A stretch of 64,000 nucleotides of DNA from UKL13-2 sp947085425 (lineage in GTDB: Bacteria > Pseudomonadota > Gammaproteobacteria > Burkholderiales > Usitatibacteraceae), in the NCBI GenBank assembly GCA_947085425.1, contig CAMTWK010000034.1, positions 41,196 through 105,195 on the forward strand. Reading direction: 5' to 3'. The notes beneath the pieces were generated by a model. That model was not told where the DNA came from. It ran no database searches and saw only the letters and a list, made by a program, of their open reading frames with translations. This document shows, in pieces, positions 8,447 through 17,332 of the stretch. Position 1 is the stretch's first letter. Each line of letters starts with the position of its first letter. The position numbers and the translations under genes are program-made.

Positions 8447-8821
8447 ATTTATCCTCGTGTTTGAATTTTCTATTGCATGGAGGGCTGCGAAGGGCTGCGA
8501 AGGGCTGCAAAGAGGGTGCACTGTGGTGCACAACGAATGAAACATTTTTGCTACAAAACCAGCTACCAAACTACGACCAACTGAATCTACGATGGTAATG
8601 CGCCACGCATTGAATCGCAAGCAAAACCACCTGCGACGTTGCAACTAAAAGTCATGTCATTTGATACTCGCTGTGACAATCGAAATTCTCCATACATGGA
8701 TGCTGCGACGCACCATTGAGTCACCTGACAGTCGACAACATATTATGCGGCACTGCAATATTTTTTGTCGCCGTCAGTTCGCTTCCGTTGCCGCATCACC
8801 GTTCACGCCGCTACAAATTGT
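8447..8821. other. Intergenic region upstream of the TRAP genes; no gene seen
   Basis: 375 bp between lutC and the solute-binding protein gene. No open frame with coding character was found. It holds the TRAP gene leader and presumably its promoter, plus a short tandem repeat at 8481-8510. No clear regulator-binding palindrome could be picked out by eye. Confidence 0.6.
8481..8510. repeat. 10-bp tandem repeat, three units
   Basis: Three consecutive copies of agggctgcga, the third with one change (agggctgcaa), lie 35-65 bp upstream of the solute-binding protein start codon, in its leader or promoter. Confidence 0.8.
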
Positions 8822-9472
8822 TTATGGCACCAGCAAAATATGCACGCGATACGGTCCATGGGCGCCGATCACAATGGTTTGTTCAATATCGGCTGTTCGC
8901 GATGGGCCGGAAACCAAAAATGTTGCACGTGGCAAAACTCCACGCTCCAAACGTAACAATTGAAATGCCGCCTCCATGGTGGCAACCAGGCGGGATTTCG
9001 ACACAATACAAATATGCGTTTCCGGCAACAAGGCGTGTAATTTAGGTGTGGTCGGCGACGACAACAACATCAGCGTGCCGGTTTCGCCAATCGCACAAAA
9101 ACAATCCGTCACACCAACCAGGTCGTTCGCAGCAGCCAGCCGGTCTTGATAGTTAATTTCCGCACCCGCCCAATTGAGAATGGACAAGGAAGGCCAGCCC
9201 ACCACGGATGTTTCCAGCCCATTTTGCTGCAAATAGCGCGCCACTGCTTGCGGGACGTTTTCGATTCCCGGCAACTGCTCAACCGTTGATTTCAGACGCG
9301 CACTCTCGCTGACAAATCGTTCCAGCGCATTTTCATGGGCAATGGACGGCAACGGACCCGACTCACGACGGACGATATACTCGCGCACCATCGTCAACTC
9401 GGCATCGGTTGTTGGGCCGCTGCGGCCACTTTGCCGACGAATACGATTCAAGATGTTTTCACGAGCGCTCAT
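8822..9472 (-). CDS. lutC: Lactate utilization protein C (LUD domain)
   Basis: 216 residues of LutC/YkgG type with a single LUD domain (about residues 80-215): the GVTDCFCAIGETGTLML segment and the ending VIGAHGPYRVHILLVP are typical. Together with LutA and LutB it forms the L-lactate-oxidising complex that converts L-lactate to pyruvate without a flavin dehydrogenase. The gene overlaps lutB by 4 nt, as usual for lutABC. The N-terminus (MSARENILNRIRR) matches family starts. Confidence 0.9.
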   Translation of the reverse strand: MSARENILNRIRRQSGRSGPTTDAELTMVREYIVRRESGPLPSIAHENALERFVSESARLKSTVEQLPGIENVPQAVARYLQQNGLETSVVGWPSLSILNWAGAEINYQDRLAAANDLVGVTDCFCAIGETGTLMLLSSPTTPKLHALLPETHICIVSKSRLVATMEAAFQLLRLERGVLPRATFLVSGPSRTADIEQTIVIGAHGPYRVHILLVP

Positions 9473-10899
9473 GATGATTTGGTCGTCGGTTGTTTTTGCT
9501 GAACCTGTTTTTTGTATAAATCACGAAAGGTGCTGCCGGTTGGTGCCGGCATATCGCGCCCGTTGGTCCAACCATCCAGCCCGGGCAACCAGGTGATTTG
9601 TTTTTTTCTGCCGCCCCACCACGAGCCGATTTTTGCCGCGATCTTGGTGCTGAATGCATATAGCTTTGGTCTGGTGGCAAACGCACTCCAAGCTCGAATG
9701 GCATATCGTTCGCTCCATGGTCGCAACGCTTGTTCAAATTGACGCTCACGCCACTTGCGCATCAAATCCGGCAGGGGAATTTTTACCGGGCATACCACCT
9801 GGCATTCGCCGCAAAACGTGGCCGCATTGGGTAAATCACCGGCGTTTTCAATGCCGATATAACTCGGCGTCAACACCGACCCCATCGGCCCCGGATAGAC
9901 CCATCCGTAAGCATGGCCACCAATGTTTTGATAGACCGGACAATGATTCATACACGCGCCGCAGCGGATACAACGCAGCATTTCTTTCATGTCGCTGCCG
10001 ACCAGATTGGTGCGTCCGGCATCGATCAACACGATGTGCATTTCTTCCGGGCCATCCAGTTCAGCGGGCGCTTTAATACCAGAGGTCAGCGTTAAATAAT
10101 TGGCGGCACTTTGCCCGGTCGCGGAGCGCGGCAACAGTCGCATCAGCGTCGCAAAATCTTCCAGCGTGGCAATGACTTTTTCGATTCCGGTTACCACCAC
10201 ATGAATGCGCGGCACAGTCGTGACCAAATCGGCATTGCCTTCATTGGTGACGGTCAGGGTTGTGCCGGTTTCGGCAATCACAAAATTGGCGCCGGAGACG
10301 CCCATGTCGGCGTTGAGAAATTTATCGCGTAACACCTCGCGCGCCTCACGCGTCATGGCTTCAATATCGGTCAGTCGCGGCCGACCGTGCGCGGCGACAA
10401 ATAAATCCGCCACCTGCTCTTTGGAGATATGCACGGCGGGCGCAACAATATGCGACGGCGGCTGTTTGGCCAGTTGCAATATGTACTCACCCAGATCCGT
10501 TTCCACGACCTCAATGTCAACCGCTTCGAGCGCGTCGTTGAGTGCAATCTCCTCACTCACCATGGATTTGGACTTGGTGACGATTTTCACGTTCCGCGCG
10601 ACGGCAAGTTCTACAATAATTGCGTTGGCTTGTTCGGCTGTTTCCGCCCAATGCACCACCGCGCCTCGCGCCACGGCATTTTTTTCAAACTCGATCAGGT
10701 AGGCGTCCAGGTTGTTGATCACCCGATCACGTAACGCCGCTGCGTGGCTGCGAATGTCCTGCCAAACATCAATCTCTTTCACCGCCGCCGCGCGCCCGTC
10801 AACAAATTTGCCCTTGGCTTTTTTCATCACCGTTTGCAACACCGCATCGTTCAACTTCAACGATGCCGTTTCCTTGAAGTGCATGCTGGTGATTTTCAT
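9469..10899 (-). CDS. lutB: Lactate utilization iron-sulfur protein B
   Basis: 476 residues of LutB/YkgF type. The LUD domain covers about residues 60-300 and includes the ETGTLTVTNEGN segment. A double cluster module follows: C310, C313, C316 and C320 in CIRCGACMNHCP, and C363, C366 and C370 in CGECQVVCP. A C-terminal DUF3390-like tail ends the protein. It carries electrons from lactate oxidation in the LutABC complex. It overlaps lutA upstream and lutC downstream by 4 nt each, which implies one translationally coupled operon. Confidence 0.92.
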   Translation of the reverse strand: MKITSMHFKETASLKLNDAVLQTVMKKAKGKFVDGRAAAVKEIDVWQDIRSHAAALRDRVINNLDAYLIEFEKNAVARGAVVHWAETAEQANAIIVELAVARNVKIVTKSKSMVSEEIALNDALEAVDIEVVETDLGEYILQLAKQPPSHIVAPAVHISKEQVADLFVAAHGRPRLTDIEAMTREAREVLRDKFLNADMGVSGANFVIAETGTTLTVTNEGNADLVTTVPRIHVVVTGIEKVIATLEDFATLMRLLPRSATGQSAANYLTLTSGIKAPAELDGPEEMHIVLIDAGRTNLVGSDMKEMLRCIRCGACMNHCPVYQNIGGHAYGWVYPGPMGSVLTPSYIGIENAGDLPNAATFCGECQVVCPVKIPLPDLMRKWRERQFEQALRPWSERYAIRAWSAFATRPKLYAFSTKIAAKIGSWWGGRKKQITWLPGLDGWTNGRDMPAPTGSTFRDLYKKQVQQKQPTTKSS

Positions 10900-11624
10900 G
10901 GCTTGTCCGCCATGCCGGCGAGAATCTCGGCGAAGTGATAGACCTTGGTATCGGTGTCGCCGGTACGGCGCAACCGACCCTCAATATTCAGCAAACAACC
11001 CAGGTCGCCGCCGACAACAGCAGGGCTGCCGGAGGCGCGAATATTGGCGCACTTGTTTTCCGCCATGCGTGTGGAGATGTCGCCGAGCTTGATCGAAAAC
11101 GTGCCACCAAAACCACAGCACTTTTCACAATCGGCCATTTCTGTGATGGTCGCGCCCACCTGCGAAAGCAACATGCGCGGTTGTGATTTGATATCGAGTT
11201 CGCGCAGTCCGGCGCAGGAGTCGTGATAAGTGAGGTTTGACGGGGTTTGCAGCGGCAGTGTGACCTTTAAAACCGTCGTCAGAAAGTCGGATAACTCATA
11301 CCACTTGGCGCCGAGCGCGCGAAAGTCAGCCTCGTCAGGTTCACCCTTAAACAAATCTTCGACGGCGTGCACTTTTATTTGCCCGGAGCAGGAGCCGGAC
11401 GGGGCGACGACAAAATCACAATCGCGGAACTCTGCCAATACCTTGCGGGCAAGCACTTTGGCCACCTCGCGTGCTCCGGAGTTATAACCGGGCTGACCGC
11501 AACAGGTTTGCGAAGCTGGAACAATGACGGTACAGCCAGCGTCTTCCAGAAGTTTAAGTGCCGCGAACCCAATGTTGGGGCGGACCAGATCAACCAGGCA
11601 GGTGACAAAGAGACCAACTTTCAT
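10896..11624 (-). CDS. lutA: Lactate utilization protein A (CCG domains)
   Basis: About 242 residues of LutA/YkgE type. Two cysteine-rich CCG domains are visible: TCCGQPGYNSG near residue 40 and EKCCGFGGTFSIK near residue 165, each with partner cysteines (PSGSCSG and HDSCAGLRE). Such domains bind an iron-sulfur cluster as in heterodisulfide reductase subunit B and glycolate oxidase GlcF. The start is taken at MKVGLFVTCLVD (11624); an in-frame ATG three codons upstream is also possible. First gene of the lutABC operon. Confidence 0.9.
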   Translation of the reverse strand: MKVGLFVTCLVDLVRPNIGFAALKLLEDAGCTVIVPASQTCCGQPGYNSGAREVAKVLARKVLAEFRDCDFVVAPSGSCSGQIKVHAVEDLFKGEPDEADFRALGAKWYELSDFLTTVLKVTLPLQTPSNLTYHDSCAGLRELDIKSQPRMLLSQVGATITEMADCEKCCGFGGTFSIKLGDISTRMAENKCANIRASGSPAVVGGDLGCLLNIEGRLRRTGDTDTKVYHFAEILAGMADKP

Positions 11625-11688
11625 ACGCCGCATGTTAGCGCATGCACCATCAATTGCGATTAATGCACATCAAGTCAGTGAAAAATAA

Positions 11689-11700
11689 GGCCCGAAGGCC
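11689..11700 (-). terminator. Short UUCG-loop terminator after PBP7 gene
   Basis: On the minus strand the sequence reads GGCC-TTCG-GGCC followed by TTATTTTT: a short GC stem with the very stable UUCG loop and a U-tract. It begins a few bases after the stop of the carboxypeptidase gene. Confidence 0.65.
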
Positions 11701-11704
11701 GGTG

Positions 11705-12694
11705 CTAAATATTTTTTATTGTGACTTTGACGGTTGATGGTGGCGTGGTGGGCATTGCAGGAGAGGAGGCCATCTTGCCGGACTCGATCCACTTCTTAAT
11801 TCGATTGGCGTCGCCAATTCGGGTAAGCTTTCCCAACGAATCCATCAAGACAATGATGACCGGGTTGTTGCCGATCATCGCCTGCATGACCAAACACTTG
11901 CCCGCTTCATTGATAAATCCGGTCTTCGACACGCCAATATTCCAGCCTTGGCTTTTGACAAGTGCGTTGGTGTTATTAAAACCAAGCTGGCGGGTCGTAT
12001 TCGGCAACGTCACATACAGTTCCGGTGCCGTGGAAAATTCGCGAATTTGAGCGTATTTGGATGATTCGGCCACCATCACGGCGAGATCTTGCGGGCTGGC
12101 CACGTTTAAGGGCGACAACCCGGTTGAATCAGAAAAATGGGTGTTGATCAATCCAAGCGCACTGGCTTTGGCATTCATTGCCAATACAAACGCCCCGGTA
12201 CCACCGGGATATGACCGACCCAGCGCTGCCGCCGCACGATTGTCCGACGCCATCAACGCCAAACGCATCAAATCTTCGCGGCGGAAGGCGGTACCAACAG
12301 GCAAACGTGAGCGTGAGTTCTTGACCACATCAATATCGGCGGTGTCAATCACCACCGGTTCATCCAGACTCAGTTTGGCATCGAGCACCACCATCGAGGT
12401 CATCAATTTGGTAATGGAGGCAATCGGCACTGCCTGATCGGCGTTTTTGCTAAACAGTGGTCGGCCGGTAGTCTGGTCATAAACCATCACCGCTTGTGAC
12501 AATAGGTTTGGATTACCATCCTTGGTCAGATCGGCAACGCCTGCTGATTTAACTTTTACCACCTTGGCGCGTGGCGCGGATTTGACCGGCTCGGCGGCAA
12601 TGGCGGACGCACTCGCGCAGATACCAGCGAACCCACCAGCGACCAAAAGCGCGGCGACTTTGTATTGGAAAGGCATCGTCGGTCGAGGATTCAT
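11705..12694 (-). CDS. pbpG: D-alanyl-D-alanine endopeptidase, PBP7/8 type
   Basis: Penicillin-binding serine peptidase (S11 family) of about 329 residues. It has an N-terminal signal peptide or anchor (VAALLVAGGFAGICASASAIAA) and the three active-site motifs in order: SxxK as S93-I-T-K96, SxN as SDN near 142, and KTG near 243. PBP7-type enzymes cut D-alanyl-meso-diaminopimelyl cross-links in the periplasm and assist cell separation. The start at 12694 is chosen from two close in-frame ATGs (also 12721); neither has a strong ribosome site. It is divergent from the alpha/beta hydrolase gene at 12833. Confidence 0.87.
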   Translation of the reverse strand: MNPRPTMPFQYKVAALLVAGGFAGICASASAIAAEPVKSAPRAKVVKVKSAGVADLTKDGNPNLLSQAVMVYDQTTGRPLFSKNADQAVPIASITKLMTSMVVLDAKLSLDEPVVIDTADIDVVKNSRSRLPVGTAFRREDLMRLALMASDNRAAAALGRSYPGGTGAFVLAMNAKASALGLINTHFSDSTGLSPLNVASPQDLAVMVAESSKYAQIREFSTAPELYVTLPNTTRQLGFNNTNALVKSQGWNIGVSKTGFINEAGKCLVMQAMIGNNPVIIVLMDSLGKLTRIGDANRIKKWIESGKMASSPAMPTTPPSTVKVTIKNI

Positions 12695-12832
12695 AGGCGG
12701 GCTTGAGGGACTTTCATACATGGACTAACGGCAACGGAAGGCGAACCTTAACAAATCTTGCTGATTCACGCAACACTTAAGGTAAATTCTCTTATTAGCA
12801 ACGCAACTGTCTCATTTATCGACGACATCCTG

Positions 12833-13624
12833 ATGAATATCCTTGTACAGCACCAGCCCGCCTACGTTTACACCGGTAAAACCGGCTTTGATATCGCCAA
12901 ACCATCAATACTTTTTATACACGGTGCCGCCAATGACCATCAGGTGTGGGCGGGGTTGGTTGACAGCATGTGCTCACTTGGCATCAATACATTGGCGGTT
13001 GACCTGCCGGGTCATGGCAAGACCTTCGCCGCCGCGAAAACCACCATTACGGATTACGCCGACTGGATCATTGATTTGCTGGACAATGCCGCCATCAGTC
13101 AGGCTGTTCTGGTCGGACATAGCATGGGCAGTCTGGTGGCGCTCGACTGCGCGGCGCGTTTTCCAGGCCGTGTCAGCAAATTGGTTTTGATTGGGTCTGC
13201 GATGCCGATGCCGGTGACCGATGCCCTGTTGGCGACGGCGCGCGACCAACCAGAAGAAGCGTTTGATTTGGTGACACGTTGGAGTCATTTCACCGCTCGC
13301 AATGCAGATGGCTCCTTTCCGCCGCCCAGCCCTGCCATGCAACAAACAAGGGCGCTATTGGCCGCGTCGCGGCCCGGCGTATTGGCCAGCGATCTGAACG
13401 CGTGTAAACAATTTGAATTGAGCAATGACAGAATCACCGGCATTTCGGCTCATTCAATCGTCATCACCGGCGCAGCCGACAAAATGACACCGGCAACGGC
13501 CGGCGAAGCGCTCCACAACAAAATTCCAAACTGCAAATTAGTGACCATCGCCAACGCCGGACACGCCATCATGCAAGATGCGCCCGGTCAAACACGCGAT
13601 GCTATTCTGACTTTTTTGAAATAG
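12833..13624 (+). CDS. Alpha/beta hydrolase
   Basis: About 263 residues with a complete alpha/beta-hydrolase fold: oxyanion segment FIHGAANDHQVW, nucleophile elbow GHSMGS (Ser), the acid probably in TGAADKMTP, and catalytic His in NAGHAIMQDAP. The start is placed at MNILVQHQPAY (12833); the frame is open 25 codons further upstream, without family similarity or a good ribosome site. No signal peptide, so cytoplasmic. The substrate cannot be told; relatives include esterases and lactonases. It converges on the Atm1-like gene with a gap of about 30 bp. Confidence 0.85.
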   Translation: MNILVQHQPAYVYTGKTGFDIAKPSILFIHGAANDHQVWAGLVDSMCSLGINTLAVDLPGHGKTFAAAKTTITDYADWIIDLLDNAAISQAVLVGHSMGSLVALDCAARFPGRVSKLVLIGSAMPMPVTDALLATARDQPEEAFDLVTRWSHFTARNADGSFPPPSPAMQQTRALLAASRPGVLASDLNACKQFELSNDRITGISAHSIVITGAADKMTPATAGEALHNKIPNCKLVTIANAGHAIMQDAPGQTRDAILTFLK

Positions 13625-13653
13625 CGTCAGCCTCGGGCGCAACATTTGCGCCT

Positions 13654-15528
13654 TCAAACGGGTTGTGGTGAACCGCCGATGTCACCACGCGCCGCCTGTT
13701 GCTGCTGCAGCCTCCACATTTCTGCAAATTTGCCATCAGCGGCGAGCAAGGTTGAAAAATTTCCGCGCTCGACAATACGGCCGTGGTCGAGCACCAGTAT
13801 TTCATCGGCATCAATGATGGTGGACAGCCGGTGGGCGATGACCAGGGTGGTGCGGTTGATGGCGATCTCGCGCAATTCCGCCTGGATGGATTTTTCGGTG
13901 GCGGAATCGAGCGCGGACGTGGCCTCGTCAAAAATCATGATGGCGGGATTTTTTAATAATGTGCGGGCGATAGCGACGCGTTGTTTTTCGCCGCCGGATA
14001 GTTTTAAGCCGCGTTCACCGACCATGGTTTCCCAGCCGTCCGGCATACGCAAAATGAAATCGAGCACATGGGCGCGGCGCGCGGCGTCCTCGATATCGGC
14101 GTCACTGGAGCCCGGCTTGCCGTAGCCGATGTTGTAACGAATGGTGTCGTTGAACAGCACCGTATCCTGTGGCACGATGCCGAGGGCAGCGCGCAGACTC
14201 ATTTGTGTGACGTTGCGAATATCCTGGCCATCGATGGTGATACGACCACCGGGCCGCGTTTTGTCTGCGGCAAAACCAACGTCATAAAAACGAAACAACA
14301 AACGCGACAGGGTGGACTTCCCCGCGCCGGAGGAACCGACCACCGCGACCGTTTTGCCGGCCGGCACGTCAAACGACACATCGTGCAATATTTGCCGCTT
14401 GACGTCGTAGCCAAAATTGACATTCTCGAAACGAATCGCCGCACCATGGGTGACCAGCGCCGGTGCGCCTGGTTGGTCGGCGATTTCCTGGTTCTCGCGC
14501 AACAAACGAAACATCTTCTCCATGTCGATCAGTGCCTGCTTGATTTCTCGATACATCACACCCAGAAAGTTCAGGGGAATGTAGAGCTGGATCAGCAACA
14601 CGTTCACCATCACCAAATCACCGATGGAAAGTGTGCGATTGACAATTCCTTCCGACGCGCGCCACATCAGCAGCGTCACCGCGGTGGCAATGACAAAACT
14701 CTGCGCGGCGTTGAGAAATCCGAGCGAGGTCTCACTCTTGGACGCAGCCGCCTCGTACTGTTGCAGATTTTTGTCATAACGACCGGCCTCAAATTCCTCG
14801 TTGCCAAAGTATTTGACGGTTTCATAATTGAGCAGCGAGTCAATGGCGCGGGTGTTGGCCTTCGAATCCATCTCGTTCATTTGGCGACGGTGGCGTGTGC
14901 GCCATTCGGTAATCGAAATGGTAATGACAATGTAAAGAAAAATAGCCGCAAGCGTAATGGCGACAAAGGTCCAATCAAACTTGGTACCCAGCAGGATGGT
15001 GACCAAGGTGATTTCGAGGATGATGGGCAAAACCGAAAACAGCATGAACGACAGCAAAGTCGAGATGCCACGGGTACCCCGCTCGATGTCGCGTGTCACC
15101 CCGCCGGTCTGCCGGTCAAGGTGGAATCGCAGCGACAGGGCGTGCAGATGGCGAAACACATTAAGCGCCACCTTGCGCATGGCGCGCTGGGTGACTTTGA
15201 CAAACACCATGTCGCGCAGCTCGCCAAACAATGTGGACGACAGCCGCAACACACCATAGGCAGCCAACAACGCAAACGGCACCGCCAACACCGCCTTGTC
15301 CTTGTCAAGGGCGTCGACGATTTCTTTCATCAACAAAGGCACACCAATATTGGCCAGCTTTGCGGTCACCAACAACGCAATGGCTAATGCGACCCGCCAG
15401 CGAAAATCCCAAAGGTAAGGAAAAAGCGAGCGCACCGCCTGCCATTCGTTGGCTGGTGCGGGATGGGACAACTGCGAAGGTGACAACGGTGAAGGCGGCG
15501 GGGGATGGGAATGGGCGTGGGGGTTCAT
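13654..15528 (-). CDS. Atm1-type heavy-metal/glutathione-conjugate ABC exporter
   Basis: 624-residue half transporter: six-helix membrane domain (about residues 40-345) followed by an ATPase domain. The TAKLANIGVPLLMKEIVDAL segment in the first helices and ISITEWRTRHRR are typical of the Atm1/HMT family (glutathione persulfide or metal-glutathione export). ATPase motifs: Walker A GSSGAGKST near 397, signature LSGGEKQR, Walker B IMIFDEATSALD, and the switch His in AHRLSTI. The first 25 residues are a His/Pro-rich cytoplasmic tail (HAHSHPPPP). It would work as a homodimer in the inner membrane. Confidence 0.92.
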   Translation of the reverse strand: MNPHAHSHPPPPSPLSPSQLSHPAPANEWQAVRSLFPYLWDFRWRVALAIALLVTAKLANIGVPLLMKEIVDALDKDKAVLAVPFALLAAYGVLRLSSTLFGELRDMVFVKVTQRAMRKVALNVFRHLHALSLRFHLDRQTGGVTRDIERGTRGISTLLSFMLFSVLPIILEITLVTILLGTKFDWTFVAITLAAIFLYIVITISITEWRTRHRRQMNEMDSKANTRAIDSLLNYETVKYFGNEEFEAGRYDKNLQQYEAAASKSETSLGFLNAAQSFVIATAVTLLMWRASEGIVNRTLSIGDLVMVNVLLIQLYIPLNFLGVMYREIKQALIDMEKMFRLLRENQEIADQPGAPALVTHGAAIRFENVNFGYDVKRQILHDVSFDVPAGKTVAVVGSSGAGKSTLSRLLFRFYDVGFAADKTRPGGRITIDGQDIRNVTQMSLRAALGIVPQDTVLFNDTIRYNIGYGKPGSSDADIEDAARRAHVLDFILRMPDGWETMVGERGLKLSGGEKQRVAIARTLLKNPAIMIFDEATSALDSATEKSIQAELREIAINRTTLVIAHRLSTIIDADEILVLDHGRIVERGNFSTLLAADGKFAEMWRLQQQQAARGDIGGSPQPV

Positions 15529-15681
15529 GTCAATACGTCGTCGCCGCGCCCAAACTTTGGCACGGCTGAATAATTGTTAGCCGAGCGGCAACAACAGAAA
15601 GTATAGACTGCGCGGGGGGGCTGGGTCAGCGGCGATCTGCAAAAAACCGGGTATTCACCAGCATTGGGCGGGCCGAATGCG

Positions 15682-15984
15682 CTAATTCAACGCATCGATA
15701 CGTTTGGCGATCAGACGAGCGGCTTCCGTGGCGATGTTGGCAAGCACATCCCTGGGAACGGCCAGATGTTCCTCTCTGACCACCAGAAACGCCATTACGG
15801 AAGGCAACTCACGCAGCATCACTTCGCTGATCGCCGCCTCTATCGGACTTGTCGACAACTCGATGCGTTCGCCGATCGCCATTATGCGCAACGACGGGTC
15901 AAGCAGTGAGGTTGCGCCATTTTTTTCGTAATGGGCAATTAACAATCGCTCGATCTCCGCCTCCAGCTCCTGCTTGGCGTCCAT
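15682..15984 (-). CDS. Hypothetical protein
   Basis: Not recognised. About 100 residues from MDAKQELEAEIERLL; the frame is open 34 codons further upstream. Predicted mostly alpha-helical, acidic at the N-terminus, no Cys beyond the upstream extension, no membrane segment, ending ARLIAKRIDALN. No strong ribosome site was seen at any candidate start, so the N-terminus is uncertain. It lies on the same strand as another unknown gene and a lipoprotein gene upstream, with 281 bp between it and the gene at 16266. Confidence 0.5.
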   Translation of the reverse strand: MDAKQELEAEIERLLIAHYEKNGATSLLDPSLRIMAIGERIELSTSPIEAAISEVMLRELPSVMAFLVVREEHLAVPRDVLANIATEAARLIAKRIDALN

Positions 15985-16265
15985 GCAAAGTGATGTTGTG
16001 ATGGTGGTAACGGGTGAAGATTTTTTCCATAACAAATTAAACAAGGCAAATTCCATTAATTTTAAGTCGGTGTGATGGCCGCGCAATAGCGACGATTGCC
16101 AAATGAAATTTTACGTTGGCAAAGTTTAATTGCGCCAAACGACACGAAAATTCACACAATTGGGAATCACACGGGCGATCGGCAAACGCGCACTCTTTTG
16201 GCACCGCGGGGTTTGTTGTCCGGGCCAACTCTTTCCGCCAGGCCAGGCACTATTAAAGACAGTGA

Positions 16266-16670
16266 TTAGCTGTCAAAAAAATTCAGGTCCGGGTCGCCCT
16301 CGGCGCCACTTACTGCCGGGGGAGTGGCGACGACAGCGGCGGCCCCCGCTGCGGCCAGCGCAACCGTCGATACCACCGGCGGGCCTCCCGCCGGCGACGA
16401 TGCATTTGCACTTCCCAATGCAATCGTCAATTCTCTGGCAATGGTTGCCGCGTCCATCGGCACCCGACTTTGCGAGCGCAAAAGGATGCGAGATGGCAAG
16501 TCAAGTAGACGCGCGGTTGGAATGCGCATATTGGCGGCGGTATTTAGTTTTGGTAACAAATGGGTGCTGCGCCAACCACCGGTTTCACTTTCAATCGCAT
16601 CAATGATGGTTTGTTGTGAGCGGGTGATGCCGGCAAGCAATTCAGCGAGTTGTTCGGTGGTGATGGTCAT
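16266..16670 (-). CDS. Hypothetical protein with Ala/Pro-rich C-terminus
   Basis: Not recognised. The start at 16670 is decided by a GGAGAAAGAA ribosome site and gives 134 residues (MTITTEQLAELL...). Residues 1-80 are probably helical. Residues 90-125 are low-complexity Ala/Val/Pro/Gly, partly hydrophobic (VALAAAGAAAVVA), and the end is acidic (EGDPDLNFFDS). The hydrophobic stretch could be a weak membrane segment or a flexible linker. The conserved-looking tail may be a docking peptide, but this is a guess. Confidence 0.55.
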   Translation of the reverse strand: MTITTEQLAELLAGITRSQQTIIDAIESETGGWRSTHLLPKLNTAANMRIPTARLLDLPSRILLRSQSRVPMDAATIARELTIALGSANASSPAGGPPVVSTVALAAAGAAAVVATPPAVSGAEGDPDLNFFDS

Positions 16671-16762
16671 TTCTTTCTCCGGTTGCACGGCCAATGGCAA
16701 GATCGTTTATATCAAACCTCTTCCAGCCCATTTTGCCTCGAACTGCGCATAAACAATAACGC

Positions 16763-17257
16763 CTACATTTTCTTGCGGTAGGTGGCACGAAAGTGCTGTG
16801 TGCCCTCGCGGCTGACAAAATCCGTCGGCCTGCTGGTGCCGGACATATCGTAAATGATTTCCAGTTCGCGGCCAATCATGCGATACAGAGCCGGAATACG
16901 TTTGCCTTCATTCATCCCGACCTCGACAATCACGTCAAGACGCCGCGCCTGCCCGGCCAATTCATCGCCGAACAATTCAAGTCGGCCGCGATCAGAATAC
17001 GACGACGAAAGTCCGGCGCCATATCGATCATCGGTAATGCGCAATTCAAATTCCGGTGCCGTGACCAACGGCTTGCCGGCCAATTCGGCGCTTTTGATCG
17101 CCCACAATCCATTTAAATCACTATCGACCAACGGCTGCCGATGCGAACGCGGTGACTCGCCAAGAATCGACATCGGCGCCTTGTCTCGATCACCCGCACA
17201 ACCAGAAAGAAACATGCCGCCAATCAATAACAGTCCCACCCCAAAAAAACTTTTCAT
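16763..17257 (-). CDS. Lipoprotein with TIGR03067-like domain
   Basis: About 164 residues. The start at 17257 gives a lipoprotein signal peptide with lipobox LSGC (C20). The mature region matches the TIGR03067 pattern: an N-terminal DLNGLWAIKSAELAGKPL strand (the LxGxW...SAE..GK motif) and a C-terminal block YRMIGRELEIIYD...RPTDFVSREGT. Function of this domain is unknown; it is known mainly from Planctomycetes. Likely anchored in the outer membrane facing the periplasm. The frame is open 13 codons upstream of the chosen Met. Confidence 0.7.
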   Translation of the reverse strand: MKSFFGVGLLLIGGMFLSGCAGDRDKAPMSILGESPRSHRQPLVDSDLNGLWAIKSAELAGKPLVTAPEFELRITDDRYGAGLSSSYSDRGRLELFGDELAGQARRLDVIVEVGMNEGKRIPALYRMIGRELEIIYDMSGTSRPTDFVSREGTQHFRATYRKKM

Positions 17258-17332
17258 CAAGGTCCCATCAAAAATGTTGGCCAATATATTGTTCAATTTG
17301 TTTTGGTCACGTCACGCGGTCTGTTGTTGATG

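Noticed and set aside
14068..15387. A 439-codon open frame opposite the Atm1-like exporter
   Set aside because: Composition and the absence of any domain show it is the antisense shadow of the ABC transporter, which has all ATPase motifs on the other strand.
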